Shown one piece after another: positions 51,074-60,632 of a stretch of DNA of 64,000 nucleotides. The position numbers and the translations under genes are program-made. Within the stretch, counting starts at the first letter, position 1. Every line of letters begins with the position of its first letter. The stretch spans positions 1 through 64,000 of the forward strand of contig NZ_CP009149.1 of the NCBI RefSeq assembly GCF_000739065.1, read 5' to 3'. The notes under the pieces are model-generated. The model saw only the letters and a list, made by a program, of their open reading frames with translations, made no database searches and was not told the origin of the DNA. The DNA comes from Methanocaldococcus bathoardescens (GTDB lineage: Archaea; AGJL01; Methanococci; Methanococcales; Methanocaldococcaceae).

Positions 51074-52873
51074 TTATTTTATTTCTATAACTGTGATGTT
51101 ATTTTTACTATATATTTTTTCAAAGTAATCTTCATCTTCGAAGAATTCGTAATTTACTTTAATATTTTTTGAAATGAAAACATAGCTTATATTATTGCTT
51201 TTGCAAAAATGAATAAATTCATCATAGTTATTATACCAAGTATAGTTAATTATTTCTTTTGCTGTAACATTATTGAATTTGTTGCCGTTTCCCCAACAAA
51301 AAACACATTTATTATTTGTAAATATCGGGATGAATTGCCCACTGTCTTGACCAAAATTTAAAAATAGTTCGTTAGATATATTATTTTCATTTATAAAATT
51401 AAATGCATCTATTTCATCACTCCCAACTAAGTAAAATTTCCAGTAGTATTTTGGATGAGTGGAATATGTTGTGTAAGCATTATAACTTAATAAAGTGATA
51501 ATAATGGCAGTAATGATAAGTTTTCTTTTTGTGGGGATTATTTTACTTATATAATACAAACCACAACCATAAAATACAGGCATTAAAATCTGAAAATTGT
51601 AGAACCATCTTATAGAATTATATAATGCACTAAAAAATGGTATTTTAAAGCCAATAAGCTGATTATTTAATATCCAAAGTATCATAAGTAAACCATAAAA
51701 CACAAAATACCCTTTTTTATTTTTCACTAAGAAAATCATCCCAAAGATAAACAATACTATATACGTGATCGTAGCTAACAGACACTTTATAAAAAGAGAA
51801 AATGGAAGCTGGTGGCTGAATAATAAGGCTATAGCCACAGTAGTAAAGTAACATGTCCCTATACCACCCAATATAAAGATAATAACATTATATAAAGTGA
51901 TAAGGTTTATATTATGTATGACATAGGAAGTGTTAGAGTAAGATATTATATCATTGATAAGTTTAGAATATATGATTATAAGGGAGCAAAGTATTGAGAT
52001 AGAAAAAAATTTAATGTATTTGGAGATATCAATGTATTCTTTATACATAACATCCCAGAGCATTAACGAAACTAAGAACAAAGTTAACATTAAGAATGGA
52101 AATGTGTGTGTAAATATTAAGCTAAATACTCCAAAACTAAATAAATAAAGGTAAATATTATTTTTTGTGCTTTTATATCTCAACAAAAAGGCAATTAATA
52201 TTAAAAATATGCAATATCCCAGTGCATTTGGATATATGGCTTTAAGCAGTATTCTATAAAACTCATAATTTAATGGAACGAATAAAGCAGTATAAATACC
52301 AATTCCTTTTTTTATACATTCTCCTATATAGTAATGAGAAAGAACAAACAACATTACTATAAAAACCTCTATAAAGTATATTGTATTGGGTATATCTCTA
52401 ACATCAGATGCTAAGAAGTATGTAAAAGAGTGAAATCCTGACGGATAATGCCAATATCTAATATACTCCTGATTTTTGTAAAATATGTTTTTTTCCATTA
52501 TTATTGCCTTAATTTTGTACATATGGAATTGAGAATCCCACTTTTCACATGGATATTTTGGAAATATAACATATCCTATAAACATTGAACATAATAGAAT
52601 AAATATTAAAATTAGATGCTTTATTAAATTTAATTTGAAGCTGAATAAATTACTATTAAGTTTACTTTTTATAACTAATAGCATAATTATCAAAATTAAT
52701 GGGATAAGATATAATACTTTGTACATAGGAATATCCAAAAAAGATAGCAAATATGAAGTTCCGATTATATAAAAAATGGATATAAATGGGGATGTGATAA
52801 TCTTTTCTTCATTTTTTAATGGATTTATTAAGTAAATTAAAAACAAAACTATTATAAATAAAAGTATGTTCAT
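51074..52873 (-). CDS. Polytopic membrane protein, GT-C-like
   Basis: A 599-aa membrane protein with about 12 hydrophobic helices up to residue ~470 and a soluble C-terminal part. After the fourth helix, FPKYPCEKWDSQFHMYKIKA holds an Asp in the position of the GT-C catalytic loop, and RYWHYPSGFHSFTYFL follows. It converges on the GT2 gene. It is highly AT-rich with many AAA/TTA codons, even by this genome's standard. Accessory surface-glycan gene; no specific activity can be assigned. Confidence 0.72.
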   Translation of the reverse strand: MNILLFIIVLFLIYLINPLKNEEKIITSPFISIFYIIGTSYLLSFLDIPMYKVLYLIPLILIIMLLVIKSKLNSNLFSFKLNLIKHLILIFILLCSMFIGYVIFPKYPCEKWDSQFHMYKIKAIIMEKNIFYKNQEYIRYWHYPSGFHSFTYFLASDVRDIPNTIYFIEVFIVMLFVLSHYYIGECIKKGIGIYTALFVPLNYEFYRILLKAIYPNALGYCIFLILIAFLLRYKSTKNNIYLYLFSFGVFSLIFTHTFPFLMLTLFLVSLMLWDVMYKEYIDISKYIKFFSISILCSLIIIYSKLINDIISYSNTSYVIHNINLITLYNVIIFILGGIGTCYFTTVAIALLFSHQLPFSLFIKCLLATITYIVLFIFGMIFLVKNKKGYFVFYGLLMILWILNNQLIGFKIPFFSALYNSIRWFYNFQILMPVFYGCGLYYISKIIPTKRKLIITAIIITLLSYNAYTTYSTHPKYYWKFYLVGSDEIDAFNFINENNISNELFLNFGQDSGQFIPIFTNNKCVFCWGNGNKFNNVTAKEIINYTWYNNYDEFIHFCKSNNISYVFISKNIKVNYEFFEDEDYFEKIYSKNNITVIEIK

Positions 52874-52996
52874 TTAACTCACCAGGTATTAATAATTTAC
52901 ATACTTTACTTTATTAGTATAATAAATATATACACTTCAATATTGTAGTAAAATAAAATTTTATGTTTATATATTTATTGCTATTTCATTTAAAAA

Positions 52997-53983
52997 ACCT
53001 TAGTTCCCATCATACATTCAAATATTCATTTGTTATAATAATCTTTCTCTAATTTTTTGATGTTGTATGCGATTGTGAAGAGTGAGAGTTTTACGCTTAA
53101 GCCCTTTTTGCTTACACTTCGAATGTGTTTGGGATATGCTTCAATCATTTCTGAAAATTTTGTTTCGATTATTTTTCTTGATTTGTTCAGTTCTGAATAT
53201 ATCATCCCCTCTTCATTCGATTTTATCATGTTTTTTCTTTTTATGGCTATGAATTGAACTCCTCCGAGTTTAAATAGATTTTGAAGTCCTTTGTCAATAT
53301 AACCCTTATCTCCGATTATTACACAGTTTTTGAATTCTTTAACGATTACCCTATAATTCTCTTCTAAGATATCTTTATCATGTTGATTCGCTGGGTTTAT
53401 AAATAGTAACGTTAGAAACCTCCCATCGGTAATGTAAGTTGCCTTATATCCAAAATAATAACATTTTTTCGAAGGGTTGTATCCGACACTACCATTTTTT
53501 TAATAAGCACTGAAAATTCCATCTTCTCATGTCGATTTCTCCTTACAAGCTCTTTTGTCTTAATCGGCATCGTATCAATGAATAACCTACTGTTTCTTTC
53601 TATAAAAGCTTTCTGAATTTCAATTAACAATTGTTCGTATCTGTTTATTCGTTCAACTATCTTATTATACCTAATTTTCGGAAATAATCCTAGATCTTCA
53701 ATTAAAAACTCGTATCTACGTTTATACACGCCTGAAAAATACACCATGCACAAAACCGAAAATATTATTAAGTCCGAGAGAGATATTATTTCTCTGCGGG
53801 TGTATGGCGATATATACTTGGCAACTATCGGGTAGAATTTAGCCCTCATAATCTTTATTAATCGTTTAATTCGATGCATTTTTGATTTTTTCATAAAATA
53901 TCACCTTCGAACTGTTTTTAATTTTTTTAATTAATTTAGTATTAAGGTATTTATATATCTATCTGCTTGATGGGAACTATGGT
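52997..53983 (-). mobile_element. IS982-type insertion sequence, copy 2
   Basis: A 987-bp copy almost identical to 45002-45988, in the same orientation, with the same termini. The direct repeat here is TTAAAAA (52990-52996 and 53984-53990), 7 bp and different from copy 1, so the two were separate insertion events. It lies 73 bp upstream of the TctA-like gene and must have displaced its original promoter region. Confidence 0.95.
53026..53894 (-). pseudogene. IS982 transposase in two frames, copy 2
   Basis: Same two-frame layout and same seven-A run as copy 1. The first frame is identical in protein sequence (53894-53412); the second differs by one residue (YSELNKS here, YSQLNKS in copy 1). 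The DDE residues are all present across the two frames. Frameshifting or mobilisation by an intact copy is needed for activity. Confidence 0.85.
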
Positions 53984-54056
53984 TTAAAAATTTAAAAAAT
54001 AAATGAAAAGTAATAATATAAATAATAAAATAGATAAAAATATAGAAAGTGAAACA

Positions 54057-55247
54057 ATGATAAATCTTCTATATCTAATTTTAGGCATAATATGTGGAAC
54101 TATTACAGGACTCTTCCCAGGAATTCATCCAAATAATATTGTTGCTTTATCATTCTTAATTTTGCCTTATTTTGGAGTAGATAATTATATTCCATTTTTA
54201 ATTGGTTTAGTTATTGCTCACTATTTTATAAATTTTATCCCTTCTGCGTTCTTAGGAGTTCCAGATAATGAAACGGCAGTTTCTGCTCTACCAATGCATA
54301 AATTAACTTTAAATGGTAACGGATATGAAGGGGTTGTATTAGCAGGATTTGGAAGTTATTTAGGAGTAGTTTTTTCAATAATAATATCTTTATTATTAGT
54401 TTCTACAAATATAGATATCAACTCTTTTTATCAATCAGCAAAACCATTTATTCCTTTTATTTTAATTGTCTTTGTTTTATATCAAATTTTAATATCAAAA
54501 TCAATTTGGGAGGTTTTAGTTATATTCTTATCTGGTATTTTTGGAATTGCTGTTTTGTATTGCAATGAAACGTTTAATATCACTTTAACTGCAATATTTA
54601 CAGGAATGTTTGGGATTCCTTTGCTTATAAACAATCTAAAAACCTATAAAATAAAAAGTCAGATGATAAGCTTTCCAGAATTTGAGTTAAATTTTTTAAA
54701 ATTATCATTTTTTGCTTCAATTGTTGGATTTTTTAGAATATTTTTGCCAGGAATTAGTGGAGCTCAGTTAAATTATATACTAAGCAAAATTTTAAATGAA
54801 AAGGATTTGAAAAGCTTTATTATCTCTCAGGGAAGTATTATTTTATCGAATGAGGTCTTTTCTATATTGGCAATTATTTTTATTGGAACTGGAAGAAGTG
54901 GAGTCGCAAATGCAATACGGAATTTAAATATTGAGATTAATTTAACATATATAATTTTTTGTATTTTAATAGCCTCAACAATATCATTGATTATTTTATT
55001 AAAATTATCAAAATACATTCTTCTTTTCATTAGAAAAGTTAATTTTAAACTTCTATCATTATTTTTCATTGTCTTTTGTTCATTTATTATAATAATCGGA
55101 AGTTATAAAACTTATCTAATTTACCATCTTATTGTTTATATAACCTCAATTTGTATAGGACTTTTGGCATTAAAAAGCAACTCTAATTTATCAAATATGA
55201 TGAACGTCTTAATATTTCCAACGATATTGTATTTTTTAAGGGGATAA
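54057..55247 (+). CDS. TctA-like (DUF112) membrane protein
   Basis: A ~396-aa polytopic protein. LGIICGTITGLFPGIHPNN near the start and ISQGSIILSNEVFSILAI resemble the two repeated halves of tripartite tricarboxylate transporter TctA proteins (GxxxGxxPGIHP motif). No TctB/TctC partners are present, as is usual in archaea. The frame continues 18 codons upstream, but GTGA before the ATG at 54057 marks the likely start; the extension abuts the IS982 copy. It is followed after 1 nt by the flippase-like gene. Confidence 0.8.
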   Translation: MINLLYLILGIICGTITGLFPGIHPNNIVALSFLILPYFGVDNYIPFLIGLVIAHYFINFIPSAFLGVPDNETAVSALPMHKLTLNGNGYEGVVLAGFGSYLGVVFSIIISLLLVSTNIDINSFYQSAKPFIPFILIVFVLYQILISKSIWEVLVIFLSGIFGIAVLYCNETFNITLTAIFTGMFGIPLLINNLKTYKIKSQMISFPEFELNFLKLSFFASIVGFFRIFLPGISGAQLNYILSKILNEKDLKSFIISQGSIILSNEVFSILAIIFIGTGRSGVANAIRNLNIEINLTYIIFCILIASTISLIILLKLSKYILLFIRKVNFKLLSLFFIVFCSFIIIIGSYKTYLIYHLIVYITSICIGLLALKSNSNLSNMMNVLIFPTILYFLRG

Positions 55248-55248
55248 G

Positions 55249-56217
55249 ATGGATTTAAAAAATCAGATTCTGAATAAGAGGATGGTGGTTTCTTTTATTG
55301 TATCATTTGGGATAATTTTATATATTTTTTCAAAAATAAATTTGAATAAGTTAATATTAATCTTAAGGAATGCTAATGTTCTTTATTATTTTTTTGCGTT
55401 TGCAATGTTCTATCTTTCAATCTTAATTAAAAGTTATCGTTGGAGAATTTTTTTAAAAAATACAGATATTGATTTAAAATTAAAAAATGCGTTTGTTATA
55501 TACTATCTTTCAATGTTTATAAATTCATTAGTTCCTGCTAAGTTAGGGGATATTTATAGGGGATATTTATTAAAGAAAAAAACGAATAAATCAATATCTT
55601 TGGGTTTTGGAACTGTTTTTATTGAAAGAGTTTTTGATTTGGTAGCAATGATTAGTTTATTATTTATCTCTGCTTACTTATCATTTAAGTCAGATATTCC
55701 AGAAGAGGTTAGTTATTCAATTAAATGGGGAGTTGTTATAATCTTATTTTTAATTCTTCTGATTTTTGGTTTTTTAGTAGTTAACAGTAAGATAAATTTA
55801 AAAAATGATAAGATAAACAGAATATTAATGAATTTTGAAAAGGGTTTGAGAGCCGTGAAATGGAACTCACTTCCTTTATTGATAACTTTATCATTTGTTG
55901 GATGGTTTATTGAAGGACTAACTATTTATTTTATATTTTTAGCATTAAATCTAAATTTAGAAATCTTATTTGGAGTATTTTCTGATTTAGCTTCTTCTTT
56001 ATTAACTGCTATCCCTATAACTCCTTCTGGATTAGGAATCGTAGAGTATGCGTTAATTTATATATTAAAGCTAAAAAATATAGATGAAAACAATGCCTTT
56101 GCTGTCCTTATTTTATATCGTTTAATATCATATTTTTCAATTGTTTTGTTTGGAGCGATAATGTTTTATATCGTTGAAGGAAATATTCTAAGAGAATCTA
56201 AAAATGAGAGATGCTAA
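55249..56217 (+). CDS. Flippase-like membrane protein (UPF0104/AglD-type)
   Basis: A 322-aa protein with about eight helices. SLVPAKLGDIYRGYLLKKKT near residue 88 and FIERVFDLVAMISLLF near 123 are signatures of the lysylphosphatidylglycerol synthase TM/flippase-like family, and ITPSGLGIVEYALIYI near 255 is its second motif. In haloarchaea the domain occurs in AglD, a glycosylation enzyme. Its place beside glycan genes supports a role in lipid-linked sugar export. Confidence 0.85.
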   Translation: MDLKNQILNKRMVVSFIVSFGIILYIFSKINLNKLILILRNANVLYYFFAFAMFYLSILIKSYRWRIFLKNTDIDLKLKNAFVIYYLSMFINSLVPAKLGDIYRGYLLKKKTNKSISLGFGTVFIERVFDLVAMISLLFISAYLSFKSDIPEEVSYSIKWGVVIILFLILLIFGFLVVNSKINLKNDKINRILMNFEKGLRAVKWNSLPLLITLSFVGWFIEGLTIYFIFLALNLNLEILFGVFSDLASSLLTAIPITPSGLGIVEYALIYILKLKNIDENNAFAVLILYRLISYFSIVLFGAIMFYIVEGNILRESKNERC

Positions 56218-56219
56218 AT

Positions 56220-56320
56220 TTAGTGTTTTTCAAAATATTTTGTAGAAAAAGGTATTTATAAAAGCTTCCGGCTTTTATATAAATGCCTTAGAAAATTTAA
56301 TAAGTTTTGAAAAACACTAA
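56220..56320. repeat. 101-bp palindromic element with 16-bp perfect termini
   Basis: Termini TTAGTGTTTTTCAAAA and TTTTGAAAAACACTAA are perfect inverted copies. The centre is a second long palindrome, GGTATTTATAAAAGC-TTCC-GGCTTTTATATAAATGCC (imperfect). TAAAT flanks both sides and may be a target duplication. It begins 2 nt after the flippase-like stop codon. Different family from elements A-D. Looks like a MITE. Confidence 0.8.
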
Positions 56321-56412
56321 TAAATTACGTTTCCAAAAACACAATAAAAAACATAAATACCCAATATTATCATTATTCTTAGGAAGGAAATAATGTATCA
56401 TTGGTGATAATT

Positions 56413-57978
56413 ATGAAACTTACTTTTGATTTAGATGGAAAAATGATATTTAGCAAAGAGTTGAATGAAGAGGCAAAAAAAGCGGTTGAAGAAGTTTTAA
56501 AAAATGCAGATAGCATATTTTTAAAAGGTGTTCCAAAGGGTAAAGAAGATGAAGCATCAAAAATAATAGATTATGAATTTGAAGGGAACACTTTAAAATT
56601 AAAGATTGTCTCTGGAACCTACACAAGAGCTCATGAGGGATTAATTAGGCTGAGAAAACCATTGGCTGAAAAATTGGGAAGAAACTTTAGAATTGGGGTT
56701 AGAGGGATTGAAATAGATAATTATGTAATAACAATTGAAACAGATGAAGATAAAGCTAAAAAATTAGAAGGCATTAAAGTTCCAGAGTGCGAGGCAAAGG
56801 TTGAAGGAAACAAAATTATATTAACATTTAAAGACATTGGAGAGAGTGAATTAAAAAGAAACATTATTGATAGAGCAATAAAGTTTGTAAAAACAGAGTT
56901 GGAAAAAGAAGAAGAGGATTTGACATTTAAAGTTTGTAAAATCCCACCAGGGACAATAGTTAGTGAATATAAAGCAAAGAGAAAAATAACGTTTGATAAA
57001 GACCCAACAGATGTGGCTGAAAAACTTGGATGGGTTAAAAAATTCCCTGGAAGAGGGCAGTGGTTTTATGCTCCACCAATAACAGCATTATTTAGAGCTT
57101 TAGAAGAGTTAATAGTTGAAGAAGTGGTTAAAAAAATTGGATTTCAAGAATGCCTATTTCCAAAACTCATCCCATTGGAGATTATGTATAAGATGAGATA
57201 CTTGGAAGGTTTACCAGAAGGAATGTATTATGTATGTCCACCAAAGAGAGAACCAGAGCTCTTTAAAGAGTTTGTAAATGAAATGATGATTAAGAAAGAG
57301 ATTCCAATTGAAAAACTAAAAATTCTACTTAGAGACCCAGGTTATGTGTTAGCCCCAGCTCAATGTGAGCCATTTTACCAATTCTTTGAAGGGGAGGTTA
57401 TAGATGTTGATAAACCAATAATGTTCTTTGATAGAAGTGGATGGACATACAGATGGGAAGGAGGAGGAGCGAGAGGTTTAGATAGAGTTAATGAGTTCTT
57501 GAGAGTTGAATGTGTTTGGATTGGAAGTCCAGAGTTTGTTGAAGAAACAAGAGATAAAACGTTAAAATATGCTGAAAAGTTAGCTCAAAAACTTGATTTA
57601 GAGTATTGGGTTGAAGTTGGAGATGACCCATTCTATTTAGAGGGAAGAAAGAAGGAAGATAGAGGAATAGAGTTCCCAGATGTGCCAAAGTATGAGATGA
57701 GATTGTGGCTTCCACATATAAAAGATGAGAGAAAGGGAGTTGCTGTAACCTCTGCCAATGTGCATGGAACACACTTTGTTGAGGGCTTTAGAATTAAAGA
57801 TTATAAGGGAAGAAAGGTTTGGACAGGTTGTACTGGATATGGAATAACAAGGTGGGTTGTTGGATATTTAGCTCAGTATGGATTTGATTTTGATGACTGG
57901 CATCCAATAATAAAGAAAAAAATTGAGAAGTTGCCAGAAGTTCCACAATTAATAACTTGGCCTAAGAAAGATGAATAA
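56413..57978 (+). CDS. serS: Methanogen-type (class II, type 2) seryl-tRNA synthetase
   Basis: A 521-aa enzyme charging tRNA(Ser), of the rare zinc-dependent form restricted to methanogens. A large N-terminal tRNA-binding domain (~1-165) replaces the coiled-coil arm of common SerRS. Catalytic zinc ligands lie in [16 protein letters not shown] (Cys), [14 protein letters not shown] (Glu) and [15 protein letters not shown] (Cys and motif 3 Arg). GGTGAT selects the ATG at 56413. It could be taken for prolyl-tRNA synthetase on class II motifs alone, but the zinc site decides. Confidence 0.95.
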   Translation: MKLTFDLDGKMIFSKELNEEAKKAVEEVLKNADSIFLKGVPKGKEDEASKIIDYEFEGNTLKLKIVSGTYTRAHEGLIRLRKPLAEKLGRNFRIGVRGIEIDNYVITIETDEDKAKKLEGIKVPECEAKVEGNKIILTFKDIGESELKRNIIDRAIKFVKTELEKEEEDLTFKVCKIPPGTIVSEYKAKRKITFDKDPTDVAEKLGWVKKFPGRGQWFYAPPITALFRALEELIVEEVVKKIGFQECLFPKLIPLEIMYKMRYLEGLPEGMYYVCPPKREPELFKEFVNEMMIKKEIPIEKLKILLRDPGYVLAPAQCEPFYQFFEGEVIDVDKPIMFFDRSGWTYRWEGGGARGLDRVNEFLRVECVWIGSPEFVEETRDKTLKYAEKLAQKLDLEYWVEVGDDPFYLEGRKKEDRGIEFPDVPKYEMRLWLPHIKDERKGVAVTSANVHGTHFVEGFRIKDYKGRKVWTGCTGYGITRWVVGYLAQYGFDFDDWHPIIKKKIEKLPEVPQLITWPKKDE

Positions 57979-58006
57979 ACTTTCTTTAATTTTTTTAACC
58001 GTTTGG

Positions 58007-58030
58007 TGATAATATGAAATTTTATAATCC
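58007..58030 (+). pseudogene. Detached first copy of the ATPase gene start
   Basis: GGTGATAATATGAAATTTTA (58006 on) followed by TAATCC has a ribosome site and a start reading M-K-F-Y-N, the same five residues that begin the intact ATPase at 58116 (MKFYNRE), with synonymous differences TTT/TTC and TAT/TAC. The frame is cut off by a palindromic element. Translation from it would give only a short peptide. Confidence 0.75.
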
Positions 58031-58106
58031 ATAGGGGCAAAGCCCCTATTGGTATGCCCCACGTCCATTAAGTTGGGGCTTTCAGCCCCAATTAATGTTC
58101 CATAGG
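58029..58106. repeat. Palindromic element E3 between two copies of the ATPase gene start
   Basis: About 78 bp, bounded by CCATAGG at both sides. Hairpins AGGGGC-AAA-GCCCCT and TTGGGGCT-TTC-AGCCCCAA are strong and GC-rich. Related in design to 2407-2488 and 41337-41430. The intact gene's ribosome site GGTGAT begins at the element's right edge. Confidence 0.8.
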
Positions 58107-58115
58107 TGATTTATA

Positions 58116-59132
58116 ATGAAATTCTACAATCGAGAAAAAGAACTTAACTATCTAAAGAATTATGTTCAATTAGAACCCACCTCCATCTTATTTGTTTATG
58201 GTCCTAAGTCATCAGGTAAATCTACCGTAATGATGAGAGTTATTAAAGAATTGGAAAATAGTAATATTGTCTTTTTCTACTACAATCTAAGAAAATACGC
58301 TACACCAACAAAAGATGAGTTTTTGAGTATATTTTTTGAAAAATCAGATAAAAAATATCTATTAAATAAGTTAGAAATTAATCTAAAAATCTTTAAGTTT
58401 GGTATAGAGGAAAATTTTGATTTTAATGACGTAAAACTAAATGATGTTTTTGCTAAAATAAATGAGTGTATAAACGCAGTTATAAAAGATGGAAAAAGAC
58501 CTGTTTTGGTTATAGATGAACTCCAAAAATTAAAAAATATTTACTTCAATGGTGGGAAATCCTTATTAAACGAACTATTTAATTTATTTGTCTCTTTAAC
58601 TAAGATGGAACATCTATGTCATGTTATTTGCCTGACTTCTGATACTTTATTTATTGATAATGTCTATAGACACTCCTCCCTATCAGAAGCATCAGAGTAT
58701 TATCTAATCGACTGGCTAAAAAAACATGATATTAAAAAAATCCTAAAAGAAGAGGAATTTAATGAAAAAGAAATAGATTATTGCTTAAATTATTTATCAT
58801 TACCTTATGAGATTTCTCAATTAATAAATAATAAAAAATTAGGTTTATCAGTTGAAGAAACTATAAAACGATGGGTAAATATTGAAGCAGATGGGATAAA
58901 ATATTTAATAGACACTTCCGATTTAATTGAAGAAGAGATTTATAAAGTACTTTCTAAGTTTAAGGATAAAATAAAAATTAACTATAAAAAAGATGTTAAA
59001 AAAGAGGAAATGAAGTATATAAAGTTTTTAATTGAGAATGAAATTTTGTTCTATGATGTTATAAATGGTGTTATAAAACCAACTTCGATAAAGAAGTGGT
59101 ATGCCATAAAAGAAATTTTAGATAATAGGTGA
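58116..59132 (+). CDS. Archaeal P-loop ATPase (ATPase_2 family), second copy
   Basis: A 338-aa paralogue of the ATPase at 9795-10889. Walker A is [11 protein letters not shown] near residue 29, Walker [14 protein letters not shown] near 131, sensor [15 protein letters not shown] near 170. It begins [11 protein letters not shown]. The N-terminus has been re-created downstream of element E3. It ends 4 nt before trpE, whose ribosome site overlaps its end. Role unknown. Confidence 0.88.
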   Translation: MKFYNREKELNYLKNYVQLEPTSILFVYGPKSSGKSTVMMRVIKELENSNIVFFYYNLRKYATPTKDEFLSIFFEKSDKKYLLNKLEINLKIFKFGIEENFDFNDVKLNDVFAKINECINAVIKDGKRPVLVIDELQKLKNIYFNGGKSLLNELFNLFVSLTKMEHLCHVICLTSDTLFIDNVYRHSSLSEASEYYLIDWLKKHDIKKILKEEEFNEKEIDYCLNYLSLPYEISQLINNKKLGLSVEETIKRWVNIEADGIKYLIDTSDLIEEEIYKVLSKFKDKIKINYKKDVKKEEMKYIKFLIENEILFYDVINGVIKPTSIKKWYAIKEILDNR

Positions 59133-59136
59133 TTTA

Positions 59137-60561
59137 ATGATAATTAAAAAAATAAAAATGGATGTCTGCCCATTAGATGTTTATGAGCAAATTAGAGGAG
59201 AAAATACATTTTTGTTGGAATCAGCTGAAGGAGTTCCAAAGGTAGCGAGATACTCAATCTTAGGAAAGGCAGAAGGAAAAGTAACATTTAAAGAAGGAAA
59301 GTTAAAAGTTGAAAGCTTTACAGAATTTGGAGATAAAGCTAAAGATTTAGAAGGGAAATATGAATGTCCTTTAGATGCTTTAAGAGAAGTTAGAAATGAA
59401 TATCTTAAATATATTGATATATCCAACATTGAACCAATACCAAGATTTAAAGGAGGTTTAGTAGGCTATTTAAGTTATGATATTATTAGATACTGGATTG
59501 ATTTATCAAATATTAATCCAAAGCCAATAAATGATTTAAAATTCCCTGATGCAGAGTTCTTTATTGTTAAGGACTTTATTTCATTTGATTTAAAGGAAAA
59601 GGTTATTAATTTAATAGCAGAGAATGAAGAAGGTATTAAAGAACTTGAAAAAATTGTAAAGAATGCAAAAATAAAGAATAACAAAGAGAAAGAAGAAAAA
59701 ACTATGGAAAATAAAGAATTAAAAATCAAATCTAACATGAGTAAGGAAGAATTTATAGAGGCAGTAAAAAAAGCTAAAGAGTATATATTTGCTGGAGATA
59801 TCTTTCAAGTGGTTTTATCAAGGAGGATAGAGATTGATTTGGATAACTTAGACCATTTAGCAATTTACAAAAAAGTTAGGGAAATAAATCCTTCCCCATA
59901 CATGTATTACTTAGATTTTGGAGATAGAAAAATTATTGGCTCATCACCAGAGATTTTAGTTAGAACTGATTATAAAGATGGGAAGAGATTGGTTATAACA
60001 AGACCTATAGCTGGAACAATAAGGAGAGGAAAAACTGAAGAGGAAGATAAAGAGTTAGAGAAAAAGCTGTTAAGTGATGAGAAAGAGAGAGCTGAGCATG
60101 TTATGCTTGTAGATTTAGCAAGAAATGACATTGGAAAGATATCAAAATTTGGAACTGTAGAAGTTACAGATTTCATGATAATAGAGAAATATTCTCATGT
60201 TCAACATATAGTGAGCAATGTTGTTGGGGAGTTAAAAGACAATTATGACTCATTCTTAGCAGTAAAAGCTACATTTCCAGCAGGAACTTTAAGTGGGGCA
60301 CCAAAAGTTAGGGCGATGGAGATTATTGAAGAGCTTGAAAAAACCTGGAGAGGGCCGTATGGAGGAGGGGTTGGTTACTTTGGATGGGATGATTTAATGG
60401 ATTTGGCAATAACCATTAGAACCTTTGTAATATCAAAAAATAGAGGATATATTCAAGTTGGTGCTGGAATTGTGGCTGATTCAATTCCAGAAAATGAATG
60501 GGAAGAGACAGAGAGAAAAGGAATGGCTAATGTCAAGACAATTGAGAGTTTAGTTCAATAA
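59137..60561 (+). CDS. trpE: Anthranilate synthase component I
   Basis: A 474-aa subunit that makes anthranilate from chorismate and ammonia for tryptophan synthesis. FLLESAEG near residue 22 is the Trp-feedback site, and [71 protein letters not shown] and [17 protein letters not shown] are the catalytic motifs in order. The glutamine amidotransferase subunit TrpG is not adjacent. It is coupled to the ATPase gene ahead of it. Confidence 0.96.
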   Translation: MIIKKIKMDVCPLDVYEQIRGENTFLLESAEGVPKVARYSILGKAEGKVTFKEGKLKVESFTEFGDKAKDLEGKYECPLDALREVRNEYLKYIDISNIEPIPRFKGGLVGYLSYDIIRYWIDLSNINPKPINDLKFPDAEFFIVKDFISFDLKEKVINLIAENEEGIKELEKIVKNAKIKNNKEKEEKTMENKELKIKSNMSKEEFIEAVKKAKEYIFAGDIFQVVLSRRIEIDLDNLDHLAIYKKVREINPSPYMYYLDFGDRKIIGSSPEILVRTDYKDGKRLVITRPIAGTIRRGKTEEEDKELEKKLLSDEKERAEHVMLVDLARNDIGKISKFGTVEVTDFMIIEKYSHVQHIVSNVVGELKDNYDSFLAVKATFPAGTLSGAPKVRAMEIIEELEKTWRGPYGGGVGYFGWDDLMDLAITIRTFVISKNRGYIQVGAGIVADSIPENEWEETERKGMANVKTIESLVQ

Positions 60562-60619
60562 AATAAACTAAATATATAAATAATATAAATAGTAATATAA
60601 GTATATTATAAAGAGCTAA

Positions 60620-60626
60620 GGAGGGG
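60620..60626 (+). promoter_or_regulatory. Strong ribosome binding site before a non-AUG start (rio2)
   Basis: GGAGGGG lies 3, 6 and 9 nt before in-frame ATC (60630), ATA (60633) and ATT (60636). No ATG, GTG or TTG lies within useful distance in the rio2 frame. The site is stronger than most in the window and decides that translation begins here rather than at the internal TTG 60705 or ATG 60711. Confidence 0.75.
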
Positions 60627-60632
60627 ATAATC

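Noticed and set aside
45002-53983. Possible composite transposon: two same-orientation IS982 copies flanking ~7 kb
   Set aside because: Each copy has its own, different target duplication, which indicates two independent insertions rather than movement of the whole segment.
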